Below, in pieces: positions 63,487-64,000 of a stretch of DNA of 64,000 nt. Under the pieces are notes generated by a model that was not told where the DNA came from, did not search any database, and saw nothing but the letters and a program-made list of their open reading frames with translations. Each line of letters opens with the position of its first letter. Within the stretch, counting starts at the first letter, position 1. The translations under genes were made by a program, and so were the position numbers. Origin of the DNA: Haladaptatus sp. ZSTT2 (GTDB lineage Archaea > Halobacteriota > Halobacteria > Halobacteriales > Halococcaceae); the NCBI RefSeq assembly GCF_037081775.1, contig NZ_JBAMHQ010000001.1, forward strand, positions 1,178,001 through 1,242,000, read 5' to 3'.

Positions 63487-63508
63487 GCCCCTTAGGGGCA
63501 GATAAACT
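63487..63508 (-). promoter_or_regulatory. TATA plus inverted-repeat promoter of the TFIIB-like mini-gene
   Basis: On the minus strand AGTTTATCTGCCCC leads into the CCCCTAAGGGG inverted repeat. It ends exactly 32 nt before the ATG at 63,454. See the matching site at 62,403-62,424. Confidence 0.65.
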
Positions 63509-63538
63509 GGCATTCGTCACACCGGGCAAGATACACAC

Positions 63539-63576
63539 GTCGCCCGACTGCACAAGGACCCCAGTCGCCCGACTGC
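63539..63576. repeat. 13-bp direct repeat
   Basis: GTCGCCCGACTGC occurs at 63,539-63,551 and again at 63,564-63,576, a period of 25 bp, in the non-coding stretch between the TFIIB-like gene and the IS end. Confidence 0.6.
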
Positions 63577-63633
63577 CAGCGTGGTCACGACCGGACGCTC
63601 GGTGTGCGGGAGGCACCCTGACGGTGACATCCT

Positions 63634-63653
63634 CCCCGTCGTAAACGACGGGG
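63634..63653. mobile_element. Subterminal hairpin at the end of an IS605/IS1341-type element
   Basis: CCCCGTCG-TAAA-CGACGGGG is a perfect 8-bp stem with a 4-nt loop, located just beyond the 3' end of tnpB. IS200/IS605-group elements are recognised through such end hairpins, and this position also corresponds to the 3' part of the tnpB-linked guide RNA. The exact element boundary, probably near 63,620-63,634, cannot be fixed without a second copy. Confidence 0.6.
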
Positions 63654-63693
63654 CTTCCCCGACACGGGGACTCAGGCACTCGGCCTGAAGGTT

Positions 63694-64000
63694 TCAGTCC
63701 TGATACGTCGTGAGGGTCATTTGCGCTGGTGCGCTCGTCTCACGGTGGACTGTGGCGGTGTCACAACCGCTCCCGTCCTGTGGCGAGTCATCGCCTGCCT
63801 GTTTCCACGGCAGCCTCCCTCCCCACGGGTCTACGCGACGTGCGATATTCGCACTCGCGTTAATATCCGCTTGAAACGTCGAAACGTGACACTCAGGGTT
63901 CTTGCACGTGAACTCGGCTTGCCGAGGCCGATACCCGATGTGCTTGCACGAGTGACACGTCTTCGAGGTGTACTGCGGGTGAACGTATCGAACCGGGATG
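63694..64000 (-). CDS. tnpB: TnpB-type RNA-guided nuclease (IS605/IS1341 OrfB), 5' part beyond the window
   Basis: The reverse strand is open from the right edge to a TGA at 63,694-63,696, giving the last 102 residues. They contain the C-terminal zinc ribbon (TCHSCKHIGYRPRQAEFTCK, then NPECH) and the last RuvC motif ADINASANIARR, whose aspartate is catalytic. A hydrophilic haloarchaeal tail follows. The family cuts DNA guided by an RNA made from the element end. Completeness upstream and the presence of tnpA cannot be judged. Confidence 0.87.
   Translation of the reverse strand, partial: IPVRYVHPQYTSKTCHSCKHIGYRPRQAEFTCKNPECHVSTFQADINASANIARRVDPWGGRLPWKQAGDDSPQDGSGCDTATVHRETSAPAQMTLTTYQD

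Noticed and set aside
63461-63679. 72-codon frame on the minus strand starting MPESPCRGSP
   Set aside because: It runs through the IS-end hairpin, the direct repeats and the promoter of the TFIIB-like gene. Composition is non-coding.
1-64000. tRNA or rRNA genes and CRISPR arrays
   Set aside because: Looked for in the intergenic regions and none was found by eye.

Overview
The window is chromosomal DNA from a halophilic archaeon (class Halobacteria). The evidence is acidic proteins, archaeal TATA-type promoters with many apparently leaderless starts, close similarity of several products to Haloferax proteins (TrmY, AglM, AglF), Tat-dependent lipoproteins, TrmB-like and TFIIB-like proteins, and a haloarchaeal-type TnpB at the right edge. 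I cannot fix the genus. Most of the window is a large surface-glycan locus (protein N-glycosylation and/or exopolysaccharide) with some housekeeping genes.

Layout. 1-5.1 kb: trmY (cut by the left edge), an STT3/AglB-like membrane transferase, aglM and aglF, which supply UDP-glucuronate-type precursors. 5.1-14.3 kb: mostly ordinary genes (two Thr-rich membrane-anchored surface proteins, a malic enzyme/PTA chimera, an MFS carrier, a CPA1 Na+/H+ antiporter, a Tat-exported zinc deacylase, a small regulator). 14.6-28.8 kb: GT2, NAD-sugar epimerase, FemAB-like aminoacyltransferase, SAM methyltransferase, Kelch lipoprotein, DUF1616 protein, beta-helix surface protein with three C-terminal repeats, asparagine-synthase-like amidotransferase, DUF354 protein, GT4 and a deacetylase. 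28.9-34 kb: polytopic membrane protein, alkaline-phosphatase-superfamily enzyme and beta-helix lipoprotein. 34-40.5 kb: a minus-strand cluster of flippase, GNAT, FkbM methyltransferase, ATP-grasp ligase and a second paralogous GNAT. 40.6-47.1 kb: small proteins with clear operators, regulators, an alginate-lyase-like lipoprotein and hydrolases. 47.3-59.5 kb: a second assembly module with a bacterial-type WbaP-like initiating sugar transferase, GT4s, a Wzy/O-antigen-ligase-like polymerase, GT2, an unrecognised protein pair and a second flippase. Its base composition drops from about 57-63% to about 37-47% GC inside the WbaP-like gene. 59.7-64 kb: zinc-ribbon proteins, an epimerase, and an accessory tail with a SWIM protein, VapBC, a TFIIB-like mini-protein and the end of an IS605-type tnpB element.

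Working together: nucleotide sugars (AglF, AglM, epimerases) feed lipid-linked glycan assembly by GT2/GT4 enzymes. The glycan is probably decorated by methyl, acyl or amino-acyl and amide groups (FkbM, GNATs, FemAB, ATP-grasp, AsnB-like), flipped by two Wzx-like proteins, then transferred by an STT3-like enzyme or polymerised by a Wzy-like enzyme. Exported beta-helix and lyase-like lipoproteins may trim or bind it. The most notable unexplained items are the amino-acyl/amide decoration set, the 53.5-56.9 kb translationally coupled trio, a 44-residue protein with a DtxR-type palindrome at its start codon, a four-copy 15-bp operator array, and an identically spaced promoter-operator motif shared by two accessory genes.
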